Shown: positions 9,175 to 18,093 of the stretch, in pieces
Numbering within the stretch: position 1 is the first letter of the stretch
How the letters are laid out: each line of letters begins with the position of its first letter
Assembly: GCA_024641985.1 (NCBI GenBank)
Contig: JAHEBZ010000002.1
Span: 1 to 64,000 of the forward strand
Direction of reading: 5' to 3'
DNA: 64,000 nucleotides
Source: Rhodoluna sp.
GTDB lineage: Bacteria > Actinomycetota > Actinomycetes > Actinomycetales > Microbacteriaceae
The notes under the pieces: generated by a model
Database searches by the model: none
What the model saw: the letters and a program-made list of their open reading frames with translations, nothing else
What the model was told of the DNA's origin: nothing
Program-made: the position numbers and the translations under genes

Positions 9175-10851
9175 CCAAACTGTTTGGTCGGCAACTAACG
9201 GGTGACCGTTGGTCATTTGGTGCAGGCTCGAGGCAATAATTTGGCCAGCCGGCAATTCAATCGGTGCATGGCCAAAGTTGTGAACCACCAGTATGTCGCC
9301 GTTGCGGAAGCCGAGAACTTTTTCGCCGACGAACTCGTTGACCCACTCGAAGCTGCCTTCGCCAAGAGCCAGTTCTTTGCGCACTTTTAGAGCGTGCTTG
9401 TATAGCTCGAGCGTCGAACCTTCGACGCCATCTTGCTGGTCGCGAGAATACTCGGCATAAATATCGGGCTGCGGCAACCAAGATTTGCCGGTCTGATTGA
9501 AGCCATTGGCAGCGCCAACTCCAGCCTCCCAAGGCAATGGCACCCGGCAGCCGTCTCGGCCAACTCGAGCTCCATTTGTGCGAGCAAAGGTTGGGTCTTG
9601 GCGAAACTCTGGGGCCAGGGTGGTGTGCTCGGGCAGCCCAAGCTCTTCACCTTGGTAAAGGTAAGACGACCCAGGCAGCGCAAGCATCATCAGGGTTGCA
9701 CCGCGGGCGCGGCGAAGGCCAAGTTCGCGATCTGGCTGAGGGTCGTTTGGCCCAACGCCATCGCTGTCGGTCGGCTTAATATTTAGCCCGCCAAATCGAC
9801 TAGCGTGGCGCAACACATCGTGGTTGTTCAGCACCCAGGTGCTTGGCGCGCCAACGCCGTCGAACGCCTCAAAACTTTCGTTGATGTTGTCAAACAGTGT
9901 CTTGGCGTTCCAATCGCTGTTCAAGAATCTGAAATTGAAGGTCTGGTTGAACTCGTCGGGGCGAACCCACTTGGCCATAAACGTCAACGGCAACACGTAT
10001 GCCTCGCCGCACATTGCCCGATCGCCATCGTAGCTGTCGAGAATTTTGCGCCACTTGCGAAAAATTGGGTGAACTTCTTCTTGAAACCACATCGGTGGGC
10101 TTGCTTCGCCCTCGATGAATCCCGCGCCGGCGCGCTCAACATCGGGGTGGTCTGGCAAGCCCTCGGCCTTGGCCATGGCGTGCGGTTGGTCAACTCTAAA
10201 ACCGTCTACGCCGCGGTCGAGCCAAAACTTCAAAATGTCTTCGAAAGCCTCTTGAACCTTTGGGTTCGCCCAATTAAGGTCGGGCTGGCTGCTGTCAAAA
10301 AGGTGCAGATACCACTGACCCGCGGTGCCATCCGGGTTGGTGATTCTTGTCCAGGCTGGGCCACCAAACAGGCTGAGCCAGTTGTTCGGAGGCAGCTCGC
10401 CGTTCAGGCCCCGGCCATCCTTGAAGTGATAGAAATCGCGTTCGGCCGAGCCTTCAATTTCGATCAGGGCGTCTTGAAACCACCGATGCTGATCGCTGGT
10501 GTGGTTTGGCACCAGGTCAACCAGAATTCGAAGGCCAAGTTCATGCGCGCGTGCAACCATGGCGTCAAAATCGGCCAGGTTTCCAAATAGCGGGTCGACA
10601 TCTTTGTAGTCGCTTACGTCATAACCCGCGTCTTTTTGGGGCGAGCGCATAAACGGCGATAGCCAAACCGCATCAATGCCAAGGGTTGCCAGCGAGTCGA
10701 GGCGTGCCGTGATGCCAGGCAAGTCGCCAATGCCATCGCCATTTGAGTCGCTGAACGAGCGTGGATAAACCTGATAAATAACCGCGGATCGCCACCATTC
10801 CTGGCTAGTGCTAGCAAGGTGGTTGGATGCTGTGGCTAGATCAAAGGTCAT
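9154..10851 (-). CDS. GH13 alpha-glucosidase (oligo-1,6-glucosidase/maltase type)
   Basis: Cytoplasmic alpha-glucosidase of 565 residues. The (beta/alpha)8 GH13 catalytic domain begins at WWRSAVIYQVYPRSF. The predicted triad is D221 (GFRVDQPH), E283 (MCGEAYVL) and D345 (NNHD). The DSSQPDLNW signature belongs to the maltase/oligo-1,6-glucosidase subfamilies. No signal peptide is present. It is the second gene of a two-gene operon, 10 bp after a close paralogue, and runs 21 bp into the end of the convergent MMPL gene. The exact linkage preference (alpha-1,4 or alpha-1,6) cannot be read from sequence alone. Confidence 0.93.
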   Translation of the reverse strand: MTFDLATASNHLASTSQEWWRSAVIYQVYPRSFSDSNGDGIGDLPGITARLDSLATLGIDAVWLSPFMRSPQKDAGYDVSDYKDVDPLFGNLADFDAMVARAHELGLRILVDLVPNHTSDQHRWFQDALIEIEGSAERDFYHFKDGRGLNGELPPNNWLSLFGGPAWTRITNPDGTAGQWYLHLFDSSQPDLNWANPKVQEAFEDILKFWLDRGVDGFRVDQPHAMAKAEGLPDHPDVERAGAGFIEGEASPPMWFQEEVHPIFRKWRKILDSYDGDRAMCGEAYVLPLTFMAKWVRPDEFNQTFNFRFLNSDWNAKTLFDNINESFEAFDGVGAPSTWVLNNHDVLRHASRFGGLNIKPTDSDGVGPNDPQPDRELGLRRARGATLMMLALPGSSYLYQGEELGLPEHTTLAPEFRQDPTFARTNGARVGRDGCRVPLPWEAGVGAANGFNQTGKSWLPQPDIYAEYSRDQQDGVEGSTLELYKHALKVRKELALGEGSFEWVNEFVGEKVLGFRNGDILVVHNFGHAPIELPAGQIIASSLHQMTNGHPLVADQTVWLRLVVA

Positions 10852-10861
10852 GTTCTAAATT

Positions 10862-12571
10862 TTAGAGCTTGATCCAAACGGTTTGATCGTGTTCAAGTTC
10901 ACCTTCGATGGTCAAATCTGTCTGAGTTGTCGCAAGAATCTCGCCTGCCGGAATCACCACAGATTTGCCCGCGAAGTTAGCAAGAACCAACACGCCGTTG
11001 TTGATGTAGGCGAGGGTGGTTTCATCCATGAATTCGGGTGCCCACCTAAAATTGCCTGCCCCAAGGTTGAACTGCTTGCGCATTTTAAGAACGCGTTTAT
11101 AAACCTCGAGGGTTGAACCGGCGACCCCGTCTTGTAGGTCGCGCGCATACCTTGCAAAGCTTGAAGGTTGGGGCAACCAAGATTCGCCGGTCGATGAGAA
11201 GCCGTTCGATTCGTTGGCTTTCGAAACCCACGGAAGCGGAACCCGGCAGCCGTCGCGGCCAACACGCTTGCCCTGGGTGCGGGCATAGGTTGGGTCTTGT
11301 CGATAAGCGCCGCCGAGCGTTGTGTGCTCTGGAAGACCGAGCTCTTCACCCTGGTAGATGTAGGCGCCGCCGGGCAGCCCAAGCATGAATGCGCTCGCCG
11401 CACGAGCCAATCGAAGCCCCTTTGCCTCATCGGGTTGCGCAAAATCGGGGCCGATGCCATCGCCCTGAGCCGGCAGTGTTGCGTGCTCGTAGGCAAAGCG
11501 TGTGGCGTGGCGAACGACATCGTGGTTTGAAAGCACCCAGGTGCTTGGCGCCCCAACATTGCCAAAAGCCCTCAGCGATTCATTGATAACTGCGGTTAGT
11601 TCTGCTTTGTCCCAGGGGCAATCCAAATAACCAAAATTGAAGGCCTGGTGATATTCGTCGGGGCGCACCCAGTTGGCCATGCGGTCGAGCGGGCCAAGCC
11701 AAGCTTCGGCGGCCATCAGGCGGTCGTCATATTCTTCTAAAACTTTGCGCCAACGCCGAATGATCGGGTGAACCTCGGGTTGCCCCCAGTATGGGTTGAA
11801 GGCTTCGATCTCGGCGAAGGTCAGGTCTTTTTCGTCTTTTGCCGTTGCCCCACCCATGGTGGTGTCGATTACCTCGATGTCGGGCAGGCCGGCGCGCTTA
11901 ATCATGCCGTGGGCAACATCGATTCTGAAACCGGCGGCACCGCGATCGAGCCAAAAGCGCAATACGCCGTCGAACATCTCAAGCACCGCGGGGTTTGTCC
12001 AGTCGAGGTCTGGTTGGCTCGAGTCGAAAATGTGCAAATACCACTGGCCGGCGGTTCCATCGGCGTTGGTGATGCGAGTCCAGGCGTTGCCGCCAAACAC
12101 GGATGGCCAGTTGTTAGGTGGCAGCTCGCCATTCTTGCCCTTGCCGTCTCTAAAGATATACATGGCGCGCTCGGCAGAGCCTTCGGGCGCCGCCAAAGCC
12201 GCCTGAAAAAGTTCATGTTGGTCGGATGTGTGGTTGGGAACCAGGTCAACTATCACCTTAATTCCGAGTTTTTTCGACGCGCTCACAAGGTCGTCAAAGT
12301 CTTGCAAATTTCCGAAAAGCGGGTCGATGTCTTTGTAGTCGGAGACATCGTAGCCTGCATCTTTTTGTGGTGACTTAAAGAACGGTGAGCACCAGATAGC
12401 ATCGATGCCGAGGTCGGCCAGATAGGGCAGTTTCTCGGTAATGCCTTTAAGGTCACCAATGCCGTCACCATTGCCATCGGCGAAGCTTCGAGGGTAAATC
12501 TGGTAGATCACCGAAGATCTCCACCACTGCGCATTCGCGATGGTTTGATACAAGATTTCATTGTTCGCCAT
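10862..12571 (-). CDS. GH13 alpha-glucosidase, paralogue
   Basis: Second cytoplasmic GH13 alpha-glucosidase, 569 residues from the start chosen here. It has the same layout as its neighbour, with triad D218 (GFRIDVAH), E289 (MAAEAWLG) and D351 (SNHD) and the DSSQPDLDW signature. An open frame extends 48 bp upstream to 12619, but ATG 12571 is preferred: the minus-strand hexamer TAAGGT (plus 12579-12584) lies 7 nt before it, a leaderless arrangement, whereas the longer frame would abut the divergent gene. The two paralogues differ mainly in the insert before the catalytic Glu, suggesting different oligosaccharide preferences. Confidence 0.92.
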   Translation of the reverse strand: MANNEILYQTIANAQWWRSSVIYQIYPRSFADGNGDGIGDLKGITEKLPYLADLGIDAIWCSPFFKSPQKDAGYDVSDYKDIDPLFGNLQDFDDLVSASKKLGIKVIVDLVPNHTSDQHELFQAALAAPEGSAERAMYIFRDGKGKNGELPPNNWPSVFGGNAWTRITNADGTAGQWYLHIFDSSQPDLDWTNPAVLEMFDGVLRFWLDRGAAGFRIDVAHGMIKRAGLPDIEVIDTTMGGATAKDEKDLTFAEIEAFNPYWGQPEVHPIIRRWRKVLEEYDDRLMAAEAWLGPLDRMANWVRPDEYHQAFNFGYLDCPWDKAELTAVINESLRAFGNVGAPSTWVLSNHDVVRHATRFAYEHATLPAQGDGIGPDFAQPDEAKGLRLARAASAFMLGLPGGAYIYQGEELGLPEHTTLGGAYRQDPTYARTQGKRVGRDGCRVPLPWVSKANESNGFSSTGESWLPQPSSFARYARDLQDGVAGSTLEVYKRVLKMRKQFNLGAGNFRWAPEFMDETTLAYINNGVLVLANFAGKSVVIPAGEILATTQTDLTIEGELEHDQTVWIKL

Positions 12572-12578
12572 GACTACA

Positions 12579-12613
12579 ACCTTAATCTTCCCGAAACTTG
12601 TAACCGCTAGGTT
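12579..12613. promoter_or_regulatory. Divergent leaderless promoter pair
   Basis: Minus-strand -10 TAAGGT (12579-12584, 7 nt before ATG 12571) and plus-strand -10 TAGGTT (12608-12613, 6 nt before ATG 12620) face opposite directions within 35 bp. Neither gene has a good Shine-Dalgarno sequence. Co-regulation of the GH13 genes is inferred. Confidence 0.5.
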
Positions 12614-12619
12614 TGGCAC

Positions 12620-14470
12620 ATGAAGAATTTACCGATCGCGCTGCAACCCTTTCACGATGGTTCTGAGCTTTATGTTTTGAATCAAAAGCCTGCGTTGCTT
12701 GACTCGGTTAGAGTGCGCGTGCGCATCCACAGTGCGCTTGGTTCCGTCAAAGAAGTTCGTGTTCGATACAGCGAAAGCGGCGAAGCGTTTCCTACGCCAC
12801 CGGCTAAGTTGGTTCGTCGTGAGGGCGAGTGGTCTTGGTTTGAAGCATCGTTTTTGATGCACAACCCAAAGATGCACTACCGATTCATGATCACAGTTGA
12901 GTCGGGTGAAGTGCTTTGGCTAAACGGGCTCGGGCTCTGGCACCTAAACCCTGCCGACATCAACGATTTTCGAATCAATACGTTCTCATCGGCTCCGGCT
13001 TGGGGCGCCGGCACCGTCATGTATCAGATTTTTCCGGATCGATTTGCGCGCTCGATGCAGGCCGAAAAGCACAAGGCGCCCGAGTGGGCTCAGCCTGCCG
13101 AATGGGCCGACGCGGTGATCGGCTCTGGGCCAGGCACTAGCGAGCAATTTTTTGGCGGAGACCTCTGGGGCGTAATCGAGCACCTCGATCACCTAAAAAA
13201 ACTGGGTGTGACAATGCTTTACTTGACTCCCATTTTTCCGGGGCGCTCTAACCACCGCTACGACGCAAGTTCGTTCAATCAAGTTGACCCGGTTCTAGGT
13301 GGCAACAAGGCGCTTCAGGCCCTAATTGCCGAGGCTCACAAAATGGGTTTCAAGATTATTGGCGACCTAACCAGCAACCACTCGGGCGATGCCCACGAGT
13401 GGTTCAAGGCGGCCTATAAAAACCCGAGTGCGCCCGAGAGCGATTTCTACTATTTCACCGAAAAGAACTCAAAATATGATTCTTGGTTTGGCGTTGCCAG
13501 CCTGCCAAAGTTCAACTGGAAGTCGGCCGAGCTTCGCAAGCGGTTCATTGAGGGCAAGACCTCAGTGGTGGCAAAGTGGCTCAAAGCTCCTTATGGCTTT
13601 GACGGTTGGCGCATCGATGTTGCAAACATGACTGGCCGAATTCGCGACGAAGATTTGTATGACGACGTGGCCAAGACCATTCGCCAAACCATGGTTTCGG
13701 TTAACCCCGACACCATAATGCTCGGCGAATACACCAGCGATGCCGCCTATCACGTGCAGGGCGATGGTTGGCAAGGTGCCATGACCTACAGCAACTTCAC
13801 CAAGCCAGTTTGGCGCTGGTTCTATAACACCAAGGCAAAGGGCACACCGGGCTACATGCAGTGGGACGGCACTTACAAGGCCGACGGCATTGACCTCGTG
13901 TCAAGTTACCGCCAGTTCATCAACGGGTTCCCTTGGCATGTGCGACTGCACAATATGAACCCGCTCGACACCCACGATATTCCGCGGTTCAAAACGTTCG
14001 CTATTAAGGGTGCTCAGCGCGTTGCCGCCGGCATGCAGTTCACCTTTCCGGGCATTCCGGTTATTTGGGCAGGCGACGAGTTTGGGCTTGACGGTTGGAA
14101 CGGTGAAAACTCGCGCACACCTTTGCCATGGAATAACGAGCGCCCAAACGACCCAAGCCTGATAGAAACTTATGCAGAGCTCGCAGCACTGCGCAAGGCC
14201 AACCCAGCGCTTGTAACCGGCTCGATGCGCTTTCTGTATGCCTCTGCCGAAGCCGTGCTTTTTGTGCGTGAACACAAAAAACAGACAGTTTTGGTTTTGG
14301 CAACTCGCGGGCGAGACAAAGAGATCAAAATAGCAAAGGATGCCGTGTTCGGCATCGAGGCCGCAATTAACATCTATGGTGGCTCTGAGATCGCATTTGG
14401 CAATAAAAAAGCCAAGTTTGCCGGAGAAAAGTTGAGTTTTAACGTTTGGCGTTTGCCAGCCGCTAAATAA
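12620..14470 (+). CDS. GH13 maltodextrin glucosidase/neopullulanase-like with N-terminal CBM34-like domain
   Basis: A 616-residue alpha-glucan hydrolase. Residues 1-120 form a beta-rich N-terminal domain of the CBM34 type that precedes cyclomaltodextrinases, neopullulanases and MalZ-like enzymes. The catalytic barrel starts at GTVMYQIFPDRFARS, with predicted nucleophile D333 (FDGWRIDVAN), acid/base E370 (MLGEYTSD) and the third Asp in NPLDTHDIPRF. No signal peptide is present, so it acts on imported or stored maltodextrins. It is divergent from the two-gene GH13 operon and followed by two tRNA genes. Cyclodextrin or pullulan hydrolysis versus maltodextrin trimming is not resolved. Confidence 0.9.
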   Translation: MKNLPIALQPFHDGSELYVLNQKPALLDSVRVRVRIHSALGSVKEVRVRYSESGEAFPTPPAKLVRREGEWSWFEASFLMHNPKMHYRFMITVESGEVLWLNGLGLWHLNPADINDFRINTFSSAPAWGAGTVMYQIFPDRFARSMQAEKHKAPEWAQPAEWADAVIGSGPGTSEQFFGGDLWGVIEHLDHLKKLGVTMLYLTPIFPGRSNHRYDASSFNQVDPVLGGNKALQALIAEAHKMGFKIIGDLTSNHSGDAHEWFKAAYKNPSAPESDFYYFTEKNSKYDSWFGVASLPKFNWKSAELRKRFIEGKTSVVAKWLKAPYGFDGWRIDVANMTGRIRDEDLYDDVAKTIRQTMVSVNPDTIMLGEYTSDAAYHVQGDGWQGAMTYSNFTKPVWRWFYNTKAKGTPGYMQWDGTYKADGIDLVSSYRQFINGFPWHVRLHNMNPLDTHDIPRFKTFAIKGAQRVAAGMQFTFPGIPVIWAGDEFGLDGWNGENSRTPLPWNNERPNDPSLIETYAELAALRKANPALVTGSMRFLYASAEAVLFVREHKKQTVLVLATRGRDKEIKIAKDAVFGIEAAINIYGGSEIAFGNKKAKFAGEKLSFNVWRLPAAK

Positions 14471-14480
14471 AAGTGATAAA
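14453..14480 (+). promoter_or_regulatory. Promoter for the tRNA-Thr/tRNA-Met pair
   Basis: TTGCCA (14453-14458), a 16-bp spacer and GATAAA (14475-14480), overlapping the 3' end of the upstream GH13 gene. The predicted start is about 30 nt before tRNA-Thr. Confidence 0.5.
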
Positions 14481-14516
14481 GTCTTCTGGTGCCTGGCGCT
14501 TGAAGCCTTGCGCAAC

Positions 14517-14588
<72 letters not shown>

Positions 14589-14645
14589 CGAAAAAGCCGC
14601 AAGGTTTTTCATCCGCCAGTCCAATAACTTTTGGTAGTGGCAAGC

Positions 14646-14719
14646 GGCGGGGTAGCTCAGGTGGTTAGAGCACACGACTCATAATCGTGGTGTCGCGGGT
14701 TCAAGTCCCGCCCTCGCTA
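14646..14719 (+). tRNA. tRNA-Met, elongator (anticodon CAT)
   Basis: A 74-nt cloverleaf. Acceptor GGCGGGG pairs with CCTCGCT (two G-T pairs), the anticodon stem CACGA/TCGTG holds loop CTCATAA, and the T arm is GCGGGTTCAAGTCCCGC. The stem lacks the three G-C pairs of an initiator tRNA, and the sequence resembles actinobacterial elongator Met rather than the lysidine-modified Ile tRNA. CCA is not encoded. Confidence 0.9.
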
Positions 14720-14731
14720 CAAAAAACGACC

Positions 14732-14751
14732 AAGACCTTCGGGTCTTTTTT
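14732..14751 (+). terminator. Intrinsic terminator after the tRNA pair
   Basis: AAGACC, tetraloop TTCG, GGTCTT, then TTTT. It ends the tRNA transcript before the convergent sedolisin gene. Confidence 0.85.
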
Positions 14752-14795
14752 CGTTTAAGCCCTGCTGCTTGCTCGGCCTTTTTGTGACGAACGCG

Positions 14796-16067
14796 TTAGA
14801 AGCCGCTGGCCCCGTTGGGCGAGCCAAGGCCGGTTGGGCCATCCCAGCCTTCGCGAGCATTGCACCAATAAAGCACCTGGCAGCGACCATTTGAACCTTG
14901 CGTGATGTCGTGCAGCTGATCTTGATGAGCAACAGTGAACGCGGCGGGCGAACCACCGGTGTTTGGGCCAATTGCGTATAGCCCGGCAATTAGCGGTGCC
15001 GAAACGCTCGTGCCGCCGAATGTAAACCAGCCGCCCTCAAACACCACGGCTACCCCCGTTGATGGGTCGGCCACCGCAGAAAAATCGGCCGTCAATTTGT
15101 TTGCGCAACCAGTCATAAAAATCGGTTGCCACGCAGCTGCTTTGTTGTAATCAGAGCAGCCGCTGCCGGCCTTAGTCCACGCGCTCTCGCTTGCCCAGCG
15201 CCCAAGTTGATCTACCTGAAGCGATGTGCCGCCGATGGCAATCACGCTTGAAAAACTTGCCGGAGCCAAAACCCCATAGCCGGAGTCGCCGCTAGAGGCC
15301 ACCACCGCTATGCCCTTTGCTGTTGCCGCCGCATAAGCGGGGTATTTGAATTCGGGAGTGTCGCTGCCGCCATAGCTATTAGAAATTGAGCGAACGTTCT
15401 TGAATCGCGCCGCCGAACCAACGGCAATGTTCAGGTTGTCGAGGCTGGCGTTTTTGGCCTCAACCAACAGAATGCTGCAATTTGGGCACATTGCCGTTGC
15501 CATTTCGATGTCAAGCGCAGTCTCTTGGGCCCAACCCTCATCATCGGTTTGGGCATATCCAACCGCGGCACCCTTTTGGTCGACCTGCATAAAGCAGGGG
15601 GCTTTGCCGCTTGGCACCGCGGTCAAGATCGTGCCAACCATGCCGGGTTCTTTGGGGTCGGTGCAGTGATCCATTGGGCCCAAGTTATACATCGCTCGGT
15701 AATCGGTGATGTCTTGAAACGCCGACTCAGAGTGATAGGCGCTCACGATCGCTATCACTTTGTAGCGCGCGCCCTTCTGCGTAATCGAATAGGCATAGCG
15801 CAGTTGGTTTGCGCCATAGGCAACCCCGCCCATAGGTTGCACAAAGGCTAAGGGGCGCACCATGGCTTTAACGCTGCCCATCGAAAGGGTGCGTTTGATC
15901 GAAAGGCAGGCCACCTGCCCCTTTTTAGCTACGCCGCAGGTGCGTTCATCTTTGATTTGAACGGTTGATTTATTGATGGCTTGCGCCGGTAGGTTGGCGC
16001 CCAGGGCTATGCCACCAAGGGCCATCAGCGACGTCGTGATAATTGCGAGTTTTTTTATTGTTTTCAT
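14796..16067 (-). CDS. Secreted sedolisin-family (S53) serine-carboxyl peptidase
   Basis: A 423-residue exported protease. A Sec signal (MKTIKKLAIITTSLMALGG) ends near AQA at residues 28-30. Catalytic residues fit S53 spacing: E182 and D186 (QETALDIEMA), oxyanion D261 (SSGDSGYG) and S354 (GGTSVSAP). A C-terminal calcium-type segment GWDGPTGLGSPNG follows. Only about 50-80 residues separate the signal from the catalytic region, much shorter than the usual activation propeptide. Several Cys residues could form disulfides. ATG 16067 is chosen over the upstream frame because TACTTT (plus 16075-16080) lies 7 nt before it and the signal peptide starts there. Confidence 0.85.
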   Translation of the reverse strand: MKTIKKLAIITTSLMALGGIALGANLPAQAINKSTVQIKDERTCGVAKKGQVACLSIKRTLSMGSVKAMVRPLAFVQPMGGVAYGANQLRYAYSITQKGARYKVIAIVSAYHSESAFQDITDYRAMYNLGPMDHCTDPKEPGMVGTILTAVPSGKAPCFMQVDQKGAAVGYAQTDDEGWAQETALDIEMATAMCPNCSILLVEAKNASLDNLNIAVGSAARFKNVRSISNSYGGSDTPEFKYPAYAAATAKGIAVVASSGDSGYGVLAPASFSSVIAIGGTSLQVDQLGRWASESAWTKAGSGCSDYNKAAAWQPIFMTGCANKLTADFSAVADPSTGVAVVFEGGWFTFGGTSVSAPLIAGLYAIGPNTGGSPAAFTVAHQDQLHDITQGSNGRCQVLYWCNAREGWDGPTGLGSPNGASGF

Positions 16068-16184
16068 GTGCTCGAAAGTAGATGAAAGCCGAACTCGACT
16101 AGCGCCCAGCAATCGAAACTGTTGATAAAGGGCAAGTTGCTCTGGTTGTGCACAAACTAATCAATCCTCAGGCAAACTAGAAGG

Positions 16185-16628
16185 GTGGTTAATCCAAATG
16201 TGCAGGGCAAAAAATATCCCGCATCCAACCCATACCTGGTTGGTCGCGAGAAGATCCGCGAGTTCGCCCACGCGGTTAAGTCGACAAACCCTTCGAATCT
16301 AGATGTGTTCGCCGCGCAGGCAGCCGGCTATAACGACGTGATTGCCCCGCCAACTTTTGCAGTGGTTATTCAAGAGCGCAGTTTGGCCACAGTCTTGGCC
16401 GACCCCGAGGCCGACATTGATTTCAGCCGAGTGGTGCACGGCGATCAGCGCTTTATTCATCAGCGCCCCATAGTTGCCGGCGACGAGCTAACCAGCGAGC
16501 TTGAGGTGGCCAGCGTTAAATCACTTGGGCCACACTCGATGGTTACTTTTGAAACCAAAATATTCGACATCCAAAAACAATTGGTCTGCACGGCCATTTC
16601 TACTCTCGTGGTTCGAGGTGACGAGTAA
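16185..16628 (+). CDS. MaoC-like N-terminal hotdog dehydratase subunit (HadA/HadC-like)
   Basis: A 147-residue hotdog-fold protein, half of a heterodimeric (3R)-hydroxyacyl dehydratase. Visible features are YLVGREKIREFA and the FxHQRPIVAGDEL block. Actinobacteria commonly encode it next to the catalytic MaoC partner and murB, as here. The GTG start at 16185 has no good Shine-Dalgarno sequence. The stop overlaps the next ATG (TAATG), which implies translational coupling. In a mycolate-free lineage the substrate is more likely ordinary FAS-II or another acyl intermediate than meromycolate. Confidence 0.85.
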   Translation: MVNPNVQGKKYPASNPYLVGREKIREFAHAVKSTNPSNLDVFAAQAAGYNDVIAPPTFAVVIQERSLATVLADPEADIDFSRVVHGDQRFIHQRPIVAGDELTSELEVASVKSLGPHSMVTFETKIFDIQKQLVCTAISTLVVRGDE

Positions 16629-17050
16629 TGCCTCACATCAACATTGCATCGCTTGAAGTTGGTCAAATAATCGGCACAACCGAATTTTTGCTGACGCGCG
16701 ATTCGCTGGTTCGCTATGCGGGCGCCTCGGGCGACTTCAACCAAATTCACTATCGCGATGATGTGGCTGCGGCCGTTGGTTTGCCTGGTGTGCTTGCTCA
16801 CGGCATGCTCACCATGGGTGCCGCCGTGCAGGTGGCAGTTGATTGGGTTGGCGATGCCGGGCGAGTGCTCGACTATCAGGTTAGGTTCACCAAGCCGGTT
16901 GTAGTTGACCCAGTTGACGGAGCGATTTTGGTAGTTACCGGCAAAATCGGCGCCATCGATGCCGAGGCGGGCACGGTGCGCGTTGATCTGCAGGCTGTTT
17001 TCAATGAGACCGCCGTGCTTGGCAAAGCCCAGGTCGTAGTTCGAATTTGA
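16628..17050 (+). CDS. MaoC-like dehydratase, catalytic subunit (HadB-like)
   Basis: A 140-residue hotdog dehydratase carrying the catalytic hydratase-2 signature YAGASGDFNQIHYRDDVA (Asp and His), followed by GLPGVLAHGMLTMG. It forms the active heterodimer with the preceding protein and dehydrates (3R)-hydroxyacyl thioesters. Its start overlaps the upstream stop by one base and its TGA overlaps the murB ATG (TGATG), so the three genes form one tightly coupled operon. Confidence 0.9.
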   Translation: MPHINIASLEVGQIIGTTEFLLTRDSLVRYAGASGDFNQIHYRDDVAAAVGLPGVLAHGMLTMGAAVQVAVDWVGDAGRVLDYQVRFTKPVVVDPVDGAILVVTGKIGAIDAEAGTVRVDLQAVFNETAVLGKAQVVVRI

Positions 17051-18093
17051 TGTCGTCAAGCACAGCGCTGCGCGAACTAACCAGCATTCGTGTGGGTGGC
17101 TCGCCAAGCGAAATTTTTGTGGCCAAAACCCGCGATGATCTCATCGAGCACACTCTCGAACTCTGGCGATCTGGCGAAGATTGGCTAATTCTCGGTGGCG
17201 GTTCAAACATGGTTGTCGCCGACGACTGCGCAGATCTTCGGGTAGTTAAGGTTGAGAATCGCGGCATAGAAACCATTCGCAGTTCAAGCGAAAACAAGGT
17301 TGTGCTTCGGGTTCAGGCTGGCGAAAACTGGGATGAGCTTGTGGCCTACACCGTTGCTAATGGCCTAGCTGGAATCGAAGCAATGAGCGGTATTCCCGGA
17401 ACGGTTGGCGCCGCACCCGTGCAAAATATTGGCGCCTATGGCCAAGAGCTAAGCGATGTTTTGCTGCGTCTCGAGTTTCTGGATTATGAGACTCACGAGG
17501 TGGCTGCAATTGAGGCCAAGGACCTGGGGTTTGGTTATCGAACCAGCATCATTAAGCGCGGCCGACCTGGCGTGATCACCTGGGTTGAGCTTGAGTTGCA
17601 AAAGCTAGATGGCCTTAGTCGCCCGCTCTATTCAACCCAAATAGCAGCCGACCTCGGTGTTGAAATGGGCAACCAGGTTGCGCTCGCCGATGTGCGCAGC
17701 AGCGTGCTTAAACTTCGTGCCAGCAAGGGCATGGTGCTTAGCGAGGCAGACCCAGATTCGGTGAGTTGCGGCTCGTTTTTTACCAATCCGATTGTTAGCG
17801 ACAAGACCGCGCGCACTTTGCCCAGCGAAGCGCCAAAGTGGGAAGACGAAGATGATGAGGGCCTAACCGTGAAGCTTTCGGCGGCCTGGCTTATCGAAAC
17901 CGCCGGCATTGGCAAGGGCTTCTCGTTGCCCGGTTCTGGCGCGGCCATTTCATCAAAGCACACGCTCGCAATCGTCAACAAGGGTGGGGCAACCGCCCAA
18001 GATGTGCTTCAGCTTGCCAGCTATGTTCAGTTGCAGGTCTCGAACCGTTTCGGCATCAACCTGGTTCCAGAGCCTAACCTGATCGGTTTTTAG
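17050..18093 (+). CDS. murB: UDP-N-acetylenolpyruvoylglucosamine reductase
   Basis: Flavoenzyme that reduces UDP-GlcNAc-enolpyruvate to UDP-MurNAc in peptidoglycan synthesis. It has 347 residues. The FAD site includes [12 protein letters not shown], followed by [19 protein letters not shown]; the substrate-domain Ser is in CGSFFTNP and the C-terminal catalytic Glu in PEPNLIGF. It is a type I MurB. ATG 17050 overlaps the previous stop; a TTG one codon earlier is less likely. The 3' end overlaps the convergent aminotransferase gene by 4 bp. Confidence 0.96.
   Translation: MSSSTALRELTSIRVGGSPSEIFVAKTRDDLIEHTLELWRSGEDWLILGGGSNMVVADDCADLRVVKVENRGIETIRSSSENKVVLRVQAGENWDELVAYTVANGLAGIEAMSGIPGTVGAAPVQNIGAYGQELSDVLLRLEFLDYETHEVAAIEAKDLGFGYRTSIIKRGRPGVITWVELELQKLDGLSRPLYSTQIAADLGVEMGNQVALADVRSSVLKLRASKGMVLSEADPDSVSCGSFFTNPIVSDKTARTLPSEAPKWEDEDDEGLTVKLSAAWLIETAGIGKGFSLPGSGAAISSKHTLAIVNKGGATAQDVLQLASYVQLQVSNRFGINLVPEPNLIGF

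Noticed and set aside
9805-10590. A 261-codon open frame antisense to the GH13 alpha-glucosidase, and similar long antisense frames elsewhere
   Set aside because: It mirrors the codon structure of the real gene, has no domain-like sequence or ribosome site, and the sense strand encodes a fully recognisable enzyme.
12572-12619. A 16-codon N-terminal extension of the second GH13 gene
   Set aside because: It would abut the divergent start codon and abolish the promoter; homologous enzymes begin near the chosen ATG, which has a well-placed -10.
14646-14719. Initiator tRNA-Met or lysidine tRNA-Ile
   Set aside because: The anticodon stem lacks the three G-C pairs of an initiator, and the body resembles actinobacterial elongator tRNA-Met. 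The tRNA-Ile reading is not fully excluded without a model score.
16146-16155. Palindrome TTGTGCACAA between the sedolisin and MaoC genes
   Set aside because: Only 10 bp, with no second copy or nearby regulator gene; this short a palindrome is expected by chance.
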